From NCBI GenBank assembly GCA_902478455.1, contig CABSLJ010000126.1, forward strand, positions 1-7,310: 7,310 nt of DNA, in the 5' to 3' direction. Below, in pieces: positions 5,268-7,310 of the stretch (position 1 is its first letter; each line of letters opens with the position of its first letter). The notes under the pieces were generated by a model, which was not told where the DNA came from, made no database searches, and worked only from the letters and a program-made list of their open reading frames with translations. This DNA is from an uncultured Oscillospiraceae bacterium. GTDB lineage: Bacteria; Bacillota; Clostridia; Oscillospirales; Acutalibacteraceae. The position numbers and the translations under genes are program-made.

Positions 5268-6641
5268 ATGAAGCTATGGGCAGGACGCTTTCAAAAGGAG
5301 ATAGACAGCAAAACCAACGATTTCAACTCCTCCATTTCATTTGACAGCCGCATGTACCGCGAGGACATCGAGGGCAGCATCGCCCACGCGCAGATGCTCG
5401 GCCAGTGCGGCATCATCGAACAGGGAGAGGCGGAAAAAATCGCCGAAGGCCTCAAGGGCATCCTGGACGATCTCGACAGCGGCGCGCTGACCATTGACCC
5501 CAAGGCCGAGGATATCCACACCTTCATCGAAGGGGAGCTGACCTCCCGCCTGGGAGACGCCGGAAAGCGGCTGCACACCGCCCGCAGCCGGAACGACCAG
5601 GTGGCCGTGGATTTGCGCCTCTACCTCAAAAAGCAGGTCGACGCGCTCACAGGGCAGGTCAAAGGGCTTATCTCCATCCTGTGCGACAAGGCCGAGGCCC
5701 ACGCCGGAACCGTCATGCCGGGCTACACCCACCTCCAGCGGGCCCAGCCCATCACCTTCGGCCATCACCTGATGGCCTACGCTGAAATGCTGCTGCGCGA
5801 CCTCGGCCGTCTGACCGACGCCGGAGCCCGCATGGACGAAATGCCGCTCGGCTCGGGAGCGCTGGCTTCGACCACCTATCCCATCGACCGCGCCGTCACC
5901 GCCGCCCTGCTCCACTTTGACCGCATCTCCCAGAACAGCCTGGACGGCGTCTCCGACCGCGATTTCTGCATGGAGCTGGCCGCCGCGCTCTCCATTCTGA
6001 TGGTGCATCTTTCCCGCTTCTCGGAGGAGATCATCCTCTGGTGCTCGTGGGAATTCAAGTTCATCGAGCTGGACGACGCCTTCTCCACCGGCTCGAGCAT
6101 CATGCCGCAGAAAAAAAATCCGGACATCGCCGAACTGGTGCGCGGCAAGTCGGGCCGCGTCTTCGGCGACCTGATGACCCTCTTAACCGTGATGAAGGGC
6201 ATCGCCCTCGCCTACAACAAGGACATGCAGGAGGACAAGGAGGCCATCTTTGACGCGGTGGACACCGTGACCATGTGCCTGACCGCCTTTACCCCCATGA
6301 TCGAAACCATGCGCGTCCTGCCGGAGAACATGCGCAAGGCGGCGGCCGGCGGCTTTATCAACGCCACCGACTGCGCCGACTACCTCGTCTTAAAGGGCCT
6401 TCCCTTCCGGGACGCTTACAAGGCCACCGGGACGCTCGTCGCCCGCTGTATTGAGCTGGGGCTTACGCTGGAAACCCTCCCTCTGGAGGAATATCAGGCC
6501 GTCTGCCCCGTCTTTGACGAGGGCGTCTACGGGGCCATTTCCCTGGAGCGCTGCGTCGACGGCCGCCGTGCGCTCGGCGGACCGGCGAGGGAGAACGTGC
6601 TCGCCCAGGTGGGCCGCGTGCGTTCCCTGCTTGGCAGGTAA
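5268..6641 (+). CDS. argH: Argininosuccinate lyase
   Basis: ArgH cleaves argininosuccinate to arginine and fumarate, the last step of arginine synthesis. It belongs to the fumarase/aspartase superfamily of homotetrameric, mostly helical lyases. The product is 457 aa, the usual length. Conserved elements are the N-terminal MKLWAGRF (1-8), the substrate-binding TARSRNDQV (104-112), GYTHLQRAQP (152-161) with the catalytic-region His155, and the mobile signature loop GSSIMPQKKNPD (275-286) that carries the catalytic serine. ATG 5268 has GGAGGA (5254-5259) 8 nt upstream and gives the exact family N-terminus; the frame stays open back to 5235, but those residues are not family-like. It is likely co-transcribed with argG. 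The stop codon lies in the loop of a small hairpin. Confidence 0.98.
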   Translation: MKLWAGRFQKEIDSKTNDFNSSISFDSRMYREDIEGSIAHAQMLGQCGIIEQGEAEKIAEGLKGILDDLDSGALTIDPKAEDIHTFIEGELTSRLGDAGKRLHTARSRNDQVAVDLRLYLKKQVDALTGQVKGLISILCDKAEAHAGTVMPGYTHLQRAQPITFGHHLMAYAEMLLRDLGRLTDAGARMDEMPLGSGALASTTYPIDRAVTAALLHFDRISQNSLDGVSDRDFCMELAAALSILMVHLSRFSEEIILWCSWEFKFIELDDAFSTGSSIMPQKKNPDIAELVRGKSGRVFGDLMTLLTVMKGIALAYNKDMQEDKEAIFDAVDTVTMCLTAFTPMIETMRVLPENMRKAAAGGFINATDCADYLVLKGLPFRDAYKATGTLVARCIELGLTLETLPLEEYQAVCPVFDEGVYGAISLERCVDGRRALGGPARENVLAQVGRVRSLLGR

Positions 6642-6652
6642 ACCTGCCATTT
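6632..6652 (+). terminator. Small hairpin spanning the argH stop codon
   Basis: TGGCAGG (6632-6638) pairs with CCTGCCA (6643-6649) around TAAA, which holds the stop codon, and TTT follows. The 7-bp stem and 3-nt T run make it a weak terminator at best. It may reduce transcription into argC. Confidence 0.35.
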
Positions 6653-6694
6653 CCAATGCCGTCTGTTGGAGTAAAATAGGTTTTCACGGAACCA

Positions 6695-6838
6695 GTACGC
6701 GGGCGCACACTGTGCGCCCCTACTTTGGGAAACCCGTATAGCGTTCTGCTTGAAGGAAGAAAGCCGCTGATAAAAGACGGTTTGAACCTGCGCAGCGGGG
6801 ACTGCATTGTAGGGACGAACATGGTTCGTCCGCCGTAC
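6695..6838. repeat. Palindromic intergenic element with inverted ends, 144 bp
   Basis: The left end (6695-6723: GTACG, then GGGCGCACACTGTGCGCCC, then CTAC) and the right end (6809-6838: GTAGGG to CCGTAC) are imperfect inverted repeats of ~29 bp. They share GTACG, CGG, TGT and CCCTAC in the same order. Each end is also a hairpin by itself: GGGCGCA/TGCGCCC, and GGACGAAC/GTTCGTCC with a short AT loop. Inside, CCGCTG (6764-6769) pairs with CAGCGG (6793-6798) around GGTTTGAACC. There is no coding content and no clear target duplication. It resembles MITE-like palindromes of Clostridia, but copy number cannot be seen here. The rest of the argH-argC gap (6653-6694 and 6839-6934) shows only a GCCGGC/GCCGGC stem (6884-6903) and no clear promoter or ARG box. 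Confidence 0.55.
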
Positions 6839-6949
6839 GACTACGGACAGTCCAAGAAAACGCGGTTCTTTCAGACAGCCGATGCCGGCATAGAACAGCC
6901 GGCTGCGGTTTCGAGGACTCCTCATCAAGATACGAAAGGAAGAAGTTCC

Positions 6950-7310
6950 ATGAAGATAAAAGCGGGCGTGGTGGGAGCCACCGGATACGCGGGCGCGGAG
7001 CTGTGCCGCCTGCTGTTCGGCCACCCCGAAGCCGAACTGTGCGCCATCAGCTCGGTAAGCTTTGAGGGCAAGACTTTCAGCGAGATTTATCCCTCCTACG
7101 CCGGATTGTGCGACCTGGTGTGCGGCAACGCCGACGAGGTTGTGGAAAAGAGCGACGTCATTTTTGCGGCGCTGCCCCACGGCCTTTCCCAGGAGCTTGC
7201 CGCCCGGTGCGACCGTGAGGGGAAAACCTTTATCGACATGGGGGCGGATTTCCGCCTGCAGAGCGAGGATATTTATAAAGAGTGGTACGGCGGGGAGTAC
7301 ACGGATAAGG
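6950..7310 (+). CDS. argC: N-acetyl-gamma-glutamyl-phosphate reductase, N-terminal part
   Basis: ArgC reduces N-acetylglutamyl-5-phosphate to the semialdehyde with NADPH, the third step from glutamate to ornithine. Only the first 120 of an expected ~345 residues are present; the frame is open at the window end. The N-terminal Rossmann domain is clear: VVGATGYAGAELCRLL (7-22) binds NADP, followed by AISS (32-35), DVIFAALPHG (69-78) and the family segment FIDMGADFRL (94-103). The catalytic Cys lies beyond the window. ATG 6950 has AAAGGA (6935-6940) 9 nt upstream. It lies 308 bp after argH in the same direction. It may be read from the argG promoter or from an unrecognised one of its own. Confidence 0.96.
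   Translation, partial: MKIKAGVVGATGYAGAELCRLLFGHPEAELCAISSVSFEGKTFSEIYPSYAGLCDLVCGNADEVVEKSDVIFAALPHGLSQELAARCDREGKTFIDMGADFRLQSEDIYKEWYGGEYTDK

Noticed and set aside
6463..7180. Minus-strand frames across the argH end, the gap and the argC start.
   Set aside because: They are antisense to argH and argC, rich in Arg and Pro, and lack a ribosome binding site or recognisable motifs.

Overview
The window looks like chromosomal DNA from a fairly GC-rich Firmicute, most likely a member of the class Clostridia (Oscillospiraceae/Ruminococcaceae-like). The reasons are strong AGGAGG-type ribosome binding sites before nearly every gene, one well-supported TTG start, TATAAT promoters (two with an extended TGn -10), and a Firmicute gene set: HflX, a small flavin reductase, a TIM-barrel 'hydrolase' known from Clostridia, and an argG-argH-argC cluster with an ArgR-type operator. 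The taxonomic placement is inference, because no rRNA or other marker gene is present.

Layout. 1-380: no secure gene. It holds a doubtful small reading frame, a weak promoter candidate, and just before hflX two mutually exclusive hairpins and a 7-codon frame that look like a transcription attenuator. 381-1637 (+): hflX, the ribosome-splitting GTPase. 1662-1705: a strong terminator, probably serving both convergent genes. 1732-2238 (-): flavin reductase-like protein, driven by an extended -10 promoter that straddles the edge of a repeat array. 2310-2686: about 2.6 copies of an exact-period 146-bp tandem repeat whose second half is nearly invariant and can fold into a branched structure. 2772-2960: a doubtful cysteine-rich small frame. 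2988-3665 (+): TIM-barrel protein of unknown function with its own promoter and TTG start.

3821-7310 (+): arginine biosynthesis. A canonical ARG box and a promoter precede argG (argininosuccinate synthase). A very strong intercistronic hairpin separates it from argH (argininosuccinate lyase). After a 308-bp gap containing a palindromic element with inverted-repeat ends comes argC (N-acetyl-gamma-glutamyl-phosphate reductase), cut off by the window end. ArgG joins citrulline and aspartate, ArgH splits the product into arginine and fumarate, and ArgC works earlier, in ornithine synthesis. The ARG box suggests arginine-dependent repression of the cluster.

The coding content is ordinary. The parts worth a second look are non-coding: the structured 146-bp repeat, the hflX leader, the argG/argH hairpin and the palindromic element before argC. 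No tRNA, rRNA, CRISPR array, transposase or phage gene was seen.
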